Positions 1 through 8,644 are shown, numbered from the stretch's first letter. The stretch is DNA of 64,000 nucleotides from Leptothermofonsia sp049200465 (GCF_049200465.1 NZ_CP120836.1:806001-870000); one strand, 5' to 3'. Made by a program: numbers and translations. The notes: generated by a model from the sequence alone, not told the origin.

Positions 1-758
1 TTGAGTATGAAATTGAGCGCCAAATTGAAGCGATCTCTGCTGGAGAGCGCATCATTCAAGAAACTCGCCTGTGGGAAGAGAATTCCCAACGCACTGTCAG
101 CATGCGCAGTAAGGAAGGTTCTAGCGACTACCGCTACTTCCCAGAGCCCGACCTAGGACCGATTGAGGTTTCTCAGGAACAGCTAGCGGCATGGAAAGCA
201 GAACTACCAGAACTGCCCTATCAGAAGCGCCAGCGCTATGAGAGCGAATTGGGCTTATCCGCCTATGATGCAAGAGTCCTGACTGACGATCGGGCAATGG
301 CTGAATACTTTGAGGCAACAGTTGCCGCAGGCGCACCGGCCAAATTAGCGGCGAACTGGTTAATGGGTGACATCAGCGCTTACCTGAACAGCAATAGTGA
401 CGTCAGTATTAACACCCTTCCCCTCAAACCATCGGATCTGGCTGAACTGACCAATTTGATTGAAAGCGGCACCATCAGTAATAAGATTGCCAAAGACATT
501 CTGCCAGAATTGCTGGAGCAGGGCGGTTCACCCAAAGCCATAGTCGAAGCCAAAGGACTGATCCAGATCTCCGACACCAGCGTAATTGAAGCGGCGATCG
601 CAGAGGTTTTAGCTGCCCACCCCAAAGAGTTAGAGCAATACCGCAATGGCAAAACCAAAATGCTGGGCTTCTTTGTTGGGCAAGTTATGAAGAAAACTGG
701 GGGACGGGCTGATCCTAAGTTGACCAATCAGTTACTGGCTCAAAAGCTGAATGAATAA
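1..758 (+). CDS. gatB: Aspartyl/glutamyl-tRNA amidotransferase subunit B (3' part)
   Basis: This is the C-terminal part (about 251 residues) of GatB, the subunit of the GatCAB complex that with GatA converts misacylated Glu-tRNA(Gln) or Asp-tRNA(Asn) to the amidated form in the cytoplasm. The open frame runs from base 3 without a start, so the gene begins left of the window. The conserved GatB segment SSDYRYFPEPDL is visible early, followed by the helical GatB/YqeY tRNA-binding tail ending in LLAQKLNE. Nothing looks broken. The next 500 bases hold only a possible terminator and repeats, so gatB probably ends its transcription unit here. Confidence 0.95.
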   Translation, partial: EYEIERQIEAISAGERIIQETRLWEENSQRTVSMRSKEGSSDYRYFPEPDLGPIEVSQEQLAAWKAELPELPYQKRQRYESELGLSAYDARVLTDDRAMAEYFEATVAAGAPAKLAANWLMGDISAYLNSNSDVSINTLPLKPSDLAELTNLIESGTISNKIAKDILPELLEQGGSPKAIVEAKGLIQISDTSVIEAAIAEVLAAHPKELEQYRNGKTKMLGFFVGQVMKKTGGRADPKLTNQLLAQKLNE

Positions 759-839
759 GGCTTTCCTGGAACCATTTCCGCTCAAATACGACAATGAAGG
801 GGGTAATCCCTCACCTCCCAGACCTCCTGTTGTGTTAAA

Positions 840-956
840 TCTTTATCAAAAAATCAAATAGGGGGTGTCACCCCTCACCCTTTCGATGGCATACTGTGGT
901 AAGTAGATGCACCCTGATGATAGGGGGAGGCGCTCTGGCGGCTCTCCCTTTTTTTT
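840..956 (+). ncRNA. Possible small RNA ending in an intrinsic terminator
   Basis: About 90 bases after gatB lies a small hairpin, GGGG with CCCC around 862-874. It is followed by a GC-rich stem (GGGAG at 925-929 with CTCCC at 944-948) and a run of eight T. This could be the end of a short independent transcript or a late gatB terminator. No known cyanobacterial small RNA was recognised, so the call rests only on the terminator shape. Confidence 0.25.
924..956 (+). terminator. Intrinsic terminator-like hairpin with T8
   Basis: A stem with GGGAG/CTCCC at its base encloses an imperfect GC-rich loop and is followed directly by eight T residues. The 15-base unit containing the T tract is duplicated in tandem (942-956 and 957-971). 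Confidence 0.5.
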
Positions 957-971
957 CTCTCCCTTTTTTTT
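942..971. repeat. 15-bp tandem duplication (two copies)
   Basis: The unit CTCTCCCTTTTTTTT occurs twice, head to tail and identical. It is one of many exact two-copy duplications between genes in this window. Confidence 0.8.
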
Positions 972-977
972 CATTGT

Positions 978-1103
978 TATAGCGATAGCCACCAGGCTTA
1001 GGACGGGGTACAGGGATAGAACCCCTGCCTGGGGGCAAAACCCTCACACTCCCTTAAAACCAACGTCTTAAGCAACCTGTTAAGCAACCTGGCGACAGCT
1101 ATA
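978..1103 (+). repeat. Family B foldback repeat
   Basis: A 126-bp element starts TATAGCGATAGCCACCAGGC and ends GACAGCTATA, with complementary halves (CCAGGC.TAGGAC against GTC.TAAGCAACCTGG). A GGGG/CCCC-rich centre follows the pattern seen in families A and D. Other copies are at 19914, 21112, 39276 and 45851. An internal 12-bp unit near 1068-1091 is duplicated in this copy. Confidence 0.85.
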
Positions 1104-1263
1104 AAGCCAGGAGCCAGAAGGGCAAAGAAGTGGGTGGATGAGTCAACTATCTACCCCTCCACCCCCTCTAATAACCAACAACCAACAACTATCCTCCTTG
1201 TCCCCTAACACCTGATACCTGTTATATAATCGCCTGGATTGTGGAGCATAGAGGGTTACTGGC

Positions 1264-2505
1264 ATGGCAGACTGGCAGGAAATTCCCGGAGGGGTTACTG
1301 CACCCAAAGGGTATCGGGCAGCAGGAATCGCGGCTGGACTGAAACCATCGGGGCTGCCAGACCTGGCGCTGATTGTGTCGGATGTGGAGGCGATCGCCGC
1401 TGGGGTTTTCACCACCAATCAAGTTCGGGCTGCCTGTGTGGATTACTGTCGCGAAAGGCTTCAATCAAAGCCAAGCGCCCGTGCTATCCTCTGCAACGCC
1501 GGGCAGGCAAACGCAGCAACCGGAACTCTGGGTTGGGAAGACGCCCTAGCCAGCGCTCAAGCCCTCAGCCAACAACTGAACATCTCCCCAGAGGCCATCT
1601 TGCTGGCATCAACGGGGGTGATTGGACAGCGAATTAAGATGGATGTATTGAAGGCGGCATTGCCCCAATTGGTAGCCGCTCTTTCAGAGAATGGTTCCGA
1701 AGCAGCATCGAGAGCCATTATCACAACCGATTTGGTTCCCAAATCCATTGCTCTGGAAACCACACTGCACGATCGCCCGATTCGCATTGGTGGCATAGCT
1801 AAGGGATCCGGTATGATCCACCCCAACATGGCTACGATGCTGGCTTTTATCACTTGCGACGCGGCTGTTTCTCCCTATCTCTGGCAGCAGATGTTAAGCC
1901 GCGCAGCCAACTGCAGTTTCAACCAGATCACAGTGGATGGTGACACCAGTACCAATGACTCCTTATTTGCCCTGGCGAATGGCGAATCCCGTACCCCTGC
2001 TATTACCGAGCCGGGACCAGATGCCGACAAACTGGAAGCCATGCTGACGGAGGTGTGCATTTATTTAGCAAAAGCGATCGCTCGTGATGGCGAAGGTGCC
2101 ACTTGTTTGATCGAAGTTCAGGTTTCCGGTGCAGCGGATGATCAGGAGGCTCGTACCATTGCCCGTACCATTGCCGGTTCTTCCCTGGTCAAGTCCGCCA
2201 TTTTTGGGCGCGATCCCAACTGGGGCAGAATTGCTGGAGCCGCCGGACGGGCAGGCGTTTCCTTCGATCAAAACGACTTGCAAATCCGGCTTGGCGACTT
2301 TCTGATGATGCAAAGTGGACAGCCCCAACCATTCGATCGTGCCGCCGCCAATGCCTACCTCAAACAAGCTGCTGCCGGAGCTTACCTGAAGGAAGACACT
2401 GTTCTCATCACCGTTGGCATTGGTCATGGCCCCGGTCGCGGTACTGCCTGGGGCTGCGACCTCAGCTACGATTACGTCAGAATCAATGCGGAGTACACTA
2501 CTTGA
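1264..2505 (+). CDS. argJ: Bifunctional ornithine acetyltransferase / N-acetylglutamate synthase
   Basis: ArgJ moves the acetyl group from N-acetylornithine to glutamate and, in bifunctional members, also makes N-acetylglutamate from acetyl-CoA, so it closes the cyclic arginine pathway. The 413-residue length is normal. The self-cleavage site ATML is present, with the nucleophile Thr at about residue 191 (NMATMLAF), and the glycine-rich GIAKGSGMIHP stretch precedes it. The C-terminal half holds the conserved DPNWGRI and TDLSYDYV-like segments. The start ATG at 1264 gives the expected N-terminus (ITAPKGYRAAG-type). It stands alone, with repeats on both sides. Confidence 0.96.
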   Translation: MADWQEIPGGVTAPKGYRAAGIAAGLKPSGLPDLALIVSDVEAIAAGVFTTNQVRAACVDYCRERLQSKPSARAILCNAGQANAATGTLGWEDALASAQALSQQLNISPEAILLASTGVIGQRIKMDVLKAALPQLVAALSENGSEAASRAIITTDLVPKSIALETTLHDRPIRIGGIAKGSGMIHPNMATMLAFITCDAAVSPYLWQQMLSRAANCSFNQITVDGDTSTNDSLFALANGESRTPAITEPGPDADKLEAMLTEVCIYLAKAIARDGEGATCLIEVQVSGAADDQEARTIARTIAGSSLVKSAIFGRDPNWGRIAGAAGRAGVSFDQNDLQIRLGDFLMMQSGQPQPFDRAAANAYLKQAAAGAYLKEDTVLITVGIGHGPGRGTAWGCDLSYDYVRINAEYTT

Positions 2506-2527
2506 TACTCTGTGAAAAACCGACAAG

Positions 2528-2642
2528 TATAGCGGTAGTCATTATGGTTAGGACGGGGTACAGGGGTGGAACCCCTAGCTGGGGGCGAAGCCCCCACTCC
2601 CTCTCTAATTCCAATGTCCTAACGCACCCGCGTAGAGCTATA
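2528..2642 (+). repeat. Family A foldback repeat
   Basis: A 115-bp element runs from TATAGCGGTAGTCATTATGG to CGCGTAGAGCTATA. Its halves are complementary (GGTTAGGAC with GTCCTAAC), with a nested GGGG/CCCC core. It follows argJ by 22 bases. The transposase remnant to its right becomes readable directly after the repeat end. Confidence 0.9.
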
Positions 2643-2811
2643 TCAGCGTGAGCAGATTTGCTCGATTGGTTCGAGAGCTGTCGAATCCGACATCAAGCAG
2701 ATTGGTCGCCGTATCAAAATTTCGGGGACTCAGTGGAACGAAGACAACGTCCCACAAGTATTAGCTCATCGTTGTGCTTACCTCAATGGCCTCATTGGGA
2801 CGCAAAGGTGA
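2643..2811 (+). pseudogene. ISKra4-type transposase remnant (C-terminal end)
   Basis: The frame through 2650-2811 reads EQICSIGSRAVESDIKQI and continues with RRIKISGTQWNEDNVPQVL and AHRCAYLNG before a TGA stop. This matches the end of cyanobacterial ISKra4-family transposases as I know them (GSG.VES.IKQI and QVL.HRCAYLNG motifs). The rest of the gene is missing, and the remnant starts where the family A repeat ends. No terminal inverted repeat was identified. It is non-functional. Confidence 0.7.
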
Positions 2812-2927
2812 CATGCTCCCCACTCCACCCCAGTGATGTAATGTTTGTGACGTTTGATGGAGGAGTCATAAAATACAGCAACACAGCATTAGCTTATCCA
2901 ATTTTTATTAACGAAGCTGCCCACTAT

Positions 2928-2955
2928 AACCAAGGTGTCGCAACCAAGGTGTCGC
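2928..2955. repeat. 14-bp tandem duplication (two copies)
   Basis: The unit AACCAAGGTGTCGC occurs twice in tandem with no mismatch, between the transposase remnant and the next small gene. Confidence 0.85.
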
Positions 2956-3038
2956 AATAATTCTAACTCAGACTCATCAAGTCGATTTTTAGTAATTTCT
3001 GTTTACGGTACATCAACATCAACAGGAGCTTAAATGCC

Positions 3039-3230
3039 ATGAGGATTCTCTTTTTAATTTTTAGTAAAATTGCTATCTTAAGTTTTCTGTTTTTGGTATC
3101 TCCTGCGATCGCTGAAATTACCATTGAGCAATTATATGAAAGAGCATATGCTACTCAAATAAACGACTTGCCCACCTGGTCTTGGGCACCTGACAAAATA
3201 CCACAGCAGATAGATCCACAGATTCATTAG
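3039..3230 (+). pseudogene. 5' fragment of a secreted-protein gene cut by a transposon remnant
   Basis: The reading frame starts with a typical signal peptide (MRILFLIFSKIAILSFLFLV, then SPAIA|E as a likely cleavage site) and continues for about 30 residues (TIEQLYERAYATQINDLP). From about 3190 the sequence belongs to a decayed transposase on the other strand, so the mature protein is truncated and the last residues are probably transposon-derived. The family of the original protein was not recognised. It may be dead, although a short secreted peptide could still be made. Confidence 0.45.
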
Positions 3231-3970
3231 GATAAAGGCTAAAGCGACAAATAGAAATCTGAGAATCGGATTTTTTGTGGTAACGCGGATACGACATTGA
3301 TTCTTGAGTCTATAGCTGGTTTCAATGCTGAAGCGTTCACGATAATAGTCATGCAGTTGAGGCAGCGCCACGTTAACGCGATGCAGAACATAGACCGCAT
3401 AACAACTTCCATGTTGTCCTTAAAAGCCCCGGTCAAGCAACAGGCGTTTGACGCGAACCCGCAACGGGGTGAGAGCATTGCTAACAAATAGGTCACTACC
3501 ACAGGGTTTCATCACAAGGCACTGTATAACTGCCCAAAGTCACTCGCTTGTTGTGGCAGATGACGTAGACCGTAGCATAGGCAAAAAACCGTGTGGTTCT
3601 AGCTTTCGCTTGAGAGCGGTAGGCATAGGGCGCTTCCGTCTCAGGGGGGACACCATAGTCAGGGATTCAGTGCAAATCAATTGCGATGTGATGCCGTCGT
3701 TTGCAGATTTTTGGTGGGATGCGGCTTTGCAAAGCCGCATTCACTTGCGCTTCGCATGCTCCCATATCATCGAGTTTCTCCAAAACGGATGCCATTGCCG
3801 CTCGGCGCTCCTTCCAGGCTACGCACCGTCTGCTCAATACTGTCACCTCGACTGGCTGCCCGCACCAAGATTTCAAACACCTCTGGCACTGTGTAGTTGT
3901 CGTTTATCTCCAACGGCAGGTGTTCCATTAAACACTCAATCGTACACTCCAAGGTGCTTTCATCACTCAA
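3132..3970 (-). pseudogene. Decayed DDE transposase, ISH3/IS4-superfamily type
   Basis: Read on the minus strand, three frames must be joined to follow one protein. It starts MSDESTLECTIECLMEHLP at 3970. A second frame carries EKLDDMGACEAQVNAALQ and IAIDLHLIPYYG-like residues. A third gives the RRKRPMPTALKRKLEPHG shadow region, and the end reads ERFSIETSYRLKNQCRIRV and NPILRFLFVALAF. The IETSYR..NQ.R.RT..NP.LR.L pattern and the AIDLHLIPYYG motif are typical of ISH3-like transposases (family assignment from memory). At least two frameshifts make it non-functional. Confidence 0.65.
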
Positions 3971-4179
3971 GGCAGGTGTGTCGCATAATAAAGTGGGGTA
4001 GGTAGTATGGCTATTTTGGTAAATTTTTGGTTAGCTTGATTCTACCCCTTCCTTAGAGGATTTTCGATCTACTGAGATTATCTTGGAATTTGCTCAGGGA
4101 TTAGAGAAAACAGAACTGGCAGCGAATCCGGAGAAGCAGTCCACTGTTCTTATTCTTATCAGATCATTGTGCAAGAATG

Positions 4180-4674
4180 TCAGCACCCTTGAGACTGCTC
4201 ACAAGCTCCAATGCTGACCCAACTGGTGGAACCATCTTCCCAGTGTTCTTTTTTCCAGATGGGTGCATTGTGCTTCAATGTGTCGATCGCATATTTACAC
4301 GCTACAAACGCTTCGGTTCGATGGGGACAACCGACTGCAACTAAAACGCTAATTTCACCAATTTGCAATTTCCCAACTCGATGATGAATCACCACATGAG
4401 TGACATCTTTCCACTGGTTGCGAATCTCAAATGCAATTTGCTGAAACACACGAATTGCCATTGGTTCGTAGGCCTGATACTCCAGGGCAACAACGGCTTT
4501 GCCATCGGTGTTGTTGCGCACCATTCCACTCATAACCACTACAGCACCATTGGCAGGATCATCTGCTAGTGTGTAGGCTTCCTCTAAGGAAAGTGGTGCA
4601 AAGGTAATGGCAAAGTGATCACCGGAATGGGTGAGGTTTGGAGTTTGCAAATTGCTGGCAGTAAAGCTTGTCAT
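4180..4674 (-). CDS. moaE: Molybdopterin synthase catalytic subunit
   Basis: MoaE, with MoaD, inserts sulfur into precursor Z to give molybdopterin for molybdenum cofactor enzymes such as nitrate reductase. The 164-residue protein has the family core: SGMVRN near residue 50, LEYQAYEPMA, HHRVGKLQIGE, VAVGCPHRTEAF and the lysine-rich catalytic loop IWKKEHWEDG near residue 140. The N-terminal 20 residues are a variable extension. MoaD and the other moa genes are not adjacent. The upstream neighbour on the same strand ends 26 bases away, so the two may be co-transcribed. Confidence 0.93.
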   Translation of the reverse strand: MTSFTASNLQTPNLTHSGDHFAITFAPLSLEEAYTLADDPANGAVVVMSGMVRNNTDGKAVVALEYQAYEPMAIRVFQQIAFEIRNQWKDVTHVVIHHRVGKLQIGEISVLVAVGCPHRTEAFVACKYAIDTLKHNAPIWKKEHWEDGSTSWVSIGACEQSQGC

Positions 4675-4700
4675 CGTTAAAGCACTAACTGGGTAACATT

Positions 4701-5588
4701 CTAATTAATAGCACTGTGAACCTGTTGTTCGAGCGATCGCAAATTCACGCCCAAATCCTCCAACACCCGTGCACCTAAACCCTTCCCCTCCTGCAGCAAA
4801 CCCAACAACAGATGCTCAGTGCCGATGTAGGAGTGTCCCAATTGATGAGACTGATCCACGGCCAACCACAATGCCTTCTTTGCCCTGGGAGTGAAAGGAA
4901 TTTCTTCCTGCGTACCAGAACCCCGCCCGATGTAATGCTCCACCCGCTGTTGGGCCGCTTCTAGATGAACTCCTGCCCTCGTCAGCACCTGGGCCGCAAT
5001 GCCAGTACCTTCTTCGATTAGTCCTAAAAGAATTTGCTCAGTGCCCACGTAGCGATGCTGCAATCGACGCGTTTCATTTTGCGCCAGAAAGATGGTCTGG
5101 ATCGCCTTCTGGGTGAACTTTTCAAATCCCCTCGGTAAGGCTGTAAAGCCAAATAGCTCGCCAAGCAGTTTTTGCATCGACCATAGAAATCGTTGAAACA
5201 TAAGTCCTTCCTCTTGAATGCTTTCTTCGGCTAACTCCATCGATTGGTAAGCATCTTCAGCCTCTTCAGAACTGTTTTGCTCCGTCAGAATTGGATTGCT
5301 AAGCGAACAACCGTTATAGAGGAACGACAACAATTCCTCCACCGTTTCCACATTTGCGGAATACCAGAGAAACTGGCGATCGCGCCGAGAACTGACCAAT
5401 CCTTCCACCCGCAGTTTCTCCAGGTGATGGGACAGCGTTGAATTGGGAATGTGAAGCTGGGATTGCAGTTCACCTACAGTTAAACCATTGGGATGTGCCG
5501 CAAACAGCAACCGCATAATTTCAAGCCTTGGCTCCGACCCCAATGCAGCGAAAACATCTGCATAGCGGGCGGTATCTTCGTTAATCAT
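4701..5588 (-). CDS. ArsR-type HTH regulator fused to a ClpA/ClpC N-terminal domain
   Basis: Residues 1-85 form an ArsR/SmtB-like winged helix (FAALGSEPRLEIMRLL, then VGELQSQLHIPNSTLSHHLE as recognition helix region). No obvious metal-binding cysteine pair was seen. After an acidic linker, residues 155-295 hold two Clp N-domain repeats, each with the YVGTEQILLGL or YIGTEHLLLGL signature. In ClpA/ClpC these repeats bind adaptors or substrates. Here no AAA+ or ClpB-like ATPase module follows. The likely role is a repressor whose activity responds to a protein or peptide ligand (inference). A short inverted repeat overlapping the start could be an autoregulatory operator. Confidence 0.85.
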   Translation of the reverse strand: MINEDTARYADVFAALGSEPRLEIMRLLFAAHPNGLTVGELQSQLHIPNSTLSHHLEKLRVEGLVSSRRDRQFLWYSANVETVEELLSFLYNGCSLSNPILTEQNSSEEAEDAYQSMELAEESIQEEGLMFQRFLWSMQKLLGELFGFTALPRGFEKFTQKAIQTIFLAQNETRRLQHRYVGTEQILLGLIEEGTGIAAQVLTRAGVHLEAAQQRVEHYIGRGSGTQEEIPFTPRAKKALWLAVDQSHQLGHSYIGTEHLLLGLLQEGKGLGARVLEDLGVNLRSLEQQVHSAIN

Positions 5589-5609
5589 ATTTCTAGAATA
5601 ATCGAAATA
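5588..5609. promoter_or_regulatory. Possible autoregulatory operator
   Basis: TATTTC at 5588-5593 and GAAATA at 5604-5609 form an inverted repeat with a 10-base spacer. It overlaps the start codon of the ArsR-Clp gene. ArsR-family repressors commonly bind such palindromes in their own promoter, but no binding is shown here. Confidence 0.35.
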
Positions 5610-5738
5610 AGTAGAGCGTCAAGATTTTATTTCACACAATCTACACCTAATTTCCAGATTGCTTGAACCAGAAGAGGGAGATAGAGAAACTAGAATAGGA
5701 GGGGTTTTGCCTGAAATTGATTTTGACGAGTTTGCCGG

Positions 5739-6515
5739 ATGCTAGATTCCAGCCTTTGCCCGCGCACGCATAGTCAATGGGTGTCTCTGACATCATTTCT
5801 ATCCCACACCTTCACGAAGGCAATTCCAGTATCTGCTCGAATTGCCGCGATCGCCCTCCTCCTTTTAGGGATGACCTGTCTGGTGTGGATGCTCCAGCAA
5901 CCCCGGCGGCGGCGGAAAATCGCTGGAAGAATTCGCTGGCGCAGTAGAGTAACCAGGTTTGTGGTTGGGCTGATAGTTCTTGGTTTGCTGCTGATCTCAC
6001 CGCCGGGTGTGGCATTAGCCAATCAAGCCCTGGTCAGTTTGACTCCGTTGACTTCAGATGCCAAAGCTGAAGCGATCGTTGTCCTGGGCCGGGGACCCAA
6101 ACTCGAAACTGATCGCATCGAAGTGGCGGCTGCCCTGTGGCGAATACAACGGGCGCCCAGAATTTTTGTTAGTGGTCACGGTGATGCAGCACGGATGCTC
6201 CTACAGCTTCAAGAAAAGGGCATTCCAGAACAGGCTTTAGGGGGAGAAGAGTGTTCAATGACCACAGGAGAAAATGCAAAGTTTACTGTCACTGCTTTGA
6301 AACCCCAAGGTATCCAGAAAATTCTGCTCGTGACCGATCCCCCCCACATGCTGCGATCGCTCCTCACGTTCAAAAGTGCTGGTTTTGACGTGGCTCCTTT
6401 TGCCAGCCCCTTGCCCCCTGAATTAGGCTACCGGGAGCAAGTTGCACTCATATTCCGGGAATACGGAGGCTTAATTGCCTACTTTTTACAAGGACGCCTG
6501 GCCTTGGGTTCTTAG
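5739..6515 (+). CDS. YdcF/SanA-like membrane protein (DUF218)
   Basis: The protein has 258 residues with two hydrophobic N-terminal segments (about residues 25-50 and 70-92). A DUF218 domain follows (AIVVLGRGPKLETDRIE, IFVSGHGDA, GENAKF, ILLVTDPPHMLRSLLTF). DUF218 proteins such as SanA, ElyC and YdcF are membrane-anchored and have been linked to envelope integrity, but their reaction is uncertain. The start ATG at 5739 places the first hydrophobic segment near the N-terminus. It is divergent from the ArsR-Clp gene, with 150 bases between them. Confidence 0.85.
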   Translation: MLDSSLCPRTHSQWVSLTSFLSHTFTKAIPVSARIAAIALLLLGMTCLVWMLQQPRRRRKIAGRIRWRSRVTRFVVGLIVLGLLLISPPGVALANQALVSLTPLTSDAKAEAIVVLGRGPKLETDRIEVAAALWRIQRAPRIFVSGHGDAARMLLQLQEKGIPEQALGGEECSMTTGENAKFTVTALKPQGIQKILLVTDPPHMLRSLLTFKSAGFDVAPFASPLPPELGYREQVALIFREYGGLIAYFLQGRLALGS

Positions 6516-6526
6516 CTCCAGGCTTC

Positions 6527-6630
6527 TAAGTAGGTAGCCACAATTAATCGTGAAGGGGGGAGTGGAGGCGCAGCCCCCAAGCAAGGAAGTTTCACCCCCT
6601 CCACCCCCAGAATTATCCTTAACTACCTTA
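6527..6630 (+). repeat. Family C foldback repeat
   Basis: The element begins TAAGTAGGTAGCCACAATTA and ends AACTACCTTA, with a G/C-rich palindromic core. It starts 11 bases after the stop of the DUF218 gene. Related copies are at 29672, 39608, 53861 and, interrupted, 19652. Confidence 0.75.
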
Positions 6631-6859
6631 AGGTCACTAACATCAGGTCAAAATTGGTATACCTAAGCACGAAACCTCAGGAGTTTTGGCCACTCATCCC
6701 TATCCCTGCTTACGTCAGTGCCATTTGTCCTTAATTTAATTGCGTCTGGCTATTTAGTCCATGCGAGAGAGGCGTAAGGTCCAGGGTGGATGGGGGGATG
6801 AGTGATAAGGTGATAATAATAGGGTGATGCCCTTCACATTCCTTACTTTCTCTCATCCC

Positions 6860-8002
6860 TTACCCTCTACCGCTGCCCATGAGATAAAGCAACGCCATTC
6901 GCACCGCAACCCCACTCGTTACCTGTTGGGAAATCAGACTGAACTGGGGATCATCCATTAAATCAGAACTGATTTCAACTCCTCGATTGACCGGGCCAGG
7001 ATGCAGCACTTTGACATCGGGTTTGCAAAGCTTGAGGCGATCGCGCGTAATCCCAAACTGGTGGTGATACTCCCGTAAGCTTGGCAACAGATGGTTCGTC
7101 ATCCGCTCCTTCTGCAACCTCAACGTCATAACAAAATCCGCATCTCTAATCGCCGGTTCAAGCGACCAATGGAGGAAAAGTTTTCGCGGAAGAGGAGTGA
7201 GAGAGGTAGAGGAACTAGGGGCTGGGGGGTGGGAACCAGGGGAATGCTGAGCACTGAGGGTTGGCCCATCTCCCACTTCCTGGCTCCTGACTCCTGGCTC
7301 CTGACCTCTAGCCCCTAATCCCCAGTCTCTACCCTCTACCTCCTGCTTCCCCACAAACTCCTCAAACAATTTGGGCAACAGCGTCGGTGGCCCTGCCAGG
7401 TGAACCTCTGCTCCACTGGCTGTCAGACTCCAGATGTTGGAACGGGCAACACGGGAATGGAGAATGTCGCCCACGATCGCGATCTTCTTGTCTTTCAGCA
7501 ATGCCAGACGTGGATCATCCGGGTCTATGAGTGTGCAAATAGTGAACAGATCCAGCAGTGCCTGGGAGGGGTGTTCGTGCTGACCGTCGCCAGCGTTAAG
7601 GACCCCAACCCGGACACCAAGCCGATCCATTTCACGGGCGATCGCCTGAGGTACGCCCGCTTCCTTGTGGCGAATCACCATCATATCGGTGCCCATCGCC
7701 AGATAGGTTTTCGCCGTGTCCAGGATCGTCTCACCCTTAGTCAGGGAAGACGTTCCCGGTGTAAAGTTTAGAATATCGGCTGAAAGCCGTTTGGCTGCCA
7801 GTTCAAAGCTGCTGCGAGTACGGGTAGAAGGCTCAAAAAACAGATTGGTTACAACCTGCCCCTGTAACGTTGGCACTTTCTTCGTCCGTCGTGATAGCAC
7901 TTCCCGAAAGCTATTGGCCGTTTGCAGAACTGTGTCGTATTCCAGAGGTGTGAAATCAGCCAGAGAAAGAATATGACGGCGCGTCCAGGTGGTAGTAGCC
8001 AT
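6860..8002 (-). CDS. pyrB: Aspartate carbamoyltransferase with repeat-derived insertion
   Basis: PyrB joins carbamoyl phosphate and aspartate, the first committed step of pyrimidine synthesis. Family motifs are intact: STRTRSSFELA (carbamoyl-phosphate binding), GDGQHEHPSQALLDL, DADFVMTLRLQKERM and HPGPVNRGVEI. The start at 8002 (MATTTWTRRHILSLADF) is chosen because it matches cyanobacterial PyrB. An upstream in-frame ATG at 8080 would add 26 unusual residues. The predicted 380 residues exceed the usual 325-335. The excess is a low-complexity stretch of about 55 residues (about 219-273) encoded by intergenic-type heptamer sequence at 7184-7348, placed in a loop before LFLHWSLEPAI. Confidence 0.92.
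   Translation of the reverse strand: MATTTWTRRHILSLADFTPLEYDTVLQTANSFREVLSRRTKKVPTLQGQVVTNLFFEPSTRTRSSFELAAKRLSADILNFTPGTSSLTKGETILDTAKTYLAMGTDMMVIRHKEAGVPQAIAREMDRLGVRVGVLNAGDGQHEHPSQALLDLFTICTLIDPDDPRLALLKDKKIAIVGDILHSRVARSNIWSLTASGAEVHLAGPPTLLPKLFEEFVGKQEVEGRDWGLGARGQEPGVRSQEVGDGPTLSAQHSPGSHPPAPSSSTSLTPLPRKLFLHWSLEPAIRDADFVMTLRLQKERMTNHLLPSLREYHHQFGITRDRLKLCKPDVKVLHPGPVNRGVEISSDLMDDPQFSLISQQVTSGVAVRMALLYLMGSGRG
7184..7348 (-). repeat. Heptamer-rich repeat inserted in frame in pyrB
   Basis: The coding stretch contains alternating GGCTCCT and GACTCCT heptamers (plus strand 7276-7308) and further C/T-rich sequence. It is the same kind as the intergenic tracts at 27195, 34740 and, reversed, 36205. 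The encoded residues (GLGARGQEPGVRSQE and following) have no counterpart in normal PyrB. The reading frame remains open throughout. Confidence 0.8.
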
Positions 8003-8358
8003 ACCGAAAACTGACAAGAGAACGCTTTCAGCGTACACGAATTGGCCTGCCAGGACTGACCGATTTTCACTGGACTGCATAACTGCGAGGTAGACGAGAA
8101 ATGGTTATCTTTCTTCCTTCATCCATCTCGACAAAATTTCAGGACTTTTTGCAGCTCAAGTGGGTGGGTGGATAGGTGGATACGTAGATGAGTGGATGGG
8201 TAGACAGGTGCTTTCTAAACAACTGGCATAAACTTCTGCCATGAAGCACTGGCAACCCATGCATCAAATCAGTACATATACATTCATCGAATGTTATGCA
8301 CTGGATTAGTACTAATAAATCAATTCGTAAAAGTTCCCTCGACTTTCTGTTGAGGAAA

Positions 8359-8400
8359 TATAGCAATCCTATTTGGAGTAGGGAAAACACTTTCCCGCAC
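8359..8400 (+). repeat. Possible truncated family E repeat
   Basis: TATAGCAATCCTATTTGG matches the left end of family E, but the right half is missing. The surrounding 8003-8644 region shows no convincing gene. Confidence 0.4.
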
Positions 8401-8644
8401 GATGCCCCTTGATGCTGCAATAATCAATTGCTCAGGATTCCGTGATTGAGGAATGCAAAAATCTCGGAAAGAAGGATTGAAATCGTGTAGAGTTTGTTAT
8501 GAGAGATACCAATCGCTGACAAACCCCTCAAGTTTGTATTAGAACAAACTGGTATCAATATTTCTTCTCTTTAATGCTTGACCTAACAGAGGATGATGTC
8601 CGTGGCATTCGAGGAAAAGTATTGACTTTGCTTCTGCCGTAAAT

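Noticed and set aside
1239..1637. 132-residue frame overlapping the argJ start
   Set aside because: It is an out-of-frame shadow of argJ, which has full family support.
3448..4005. 185-residue plus-strand frame
   Set aside because: It is antisense to the decayed transposase and has no protein-like features.
8139..8420. 93-residue minus-strand frame
   Set aside because: It includes heptamer sequence and part of a family E repeat, and nothing protein-like is seen.
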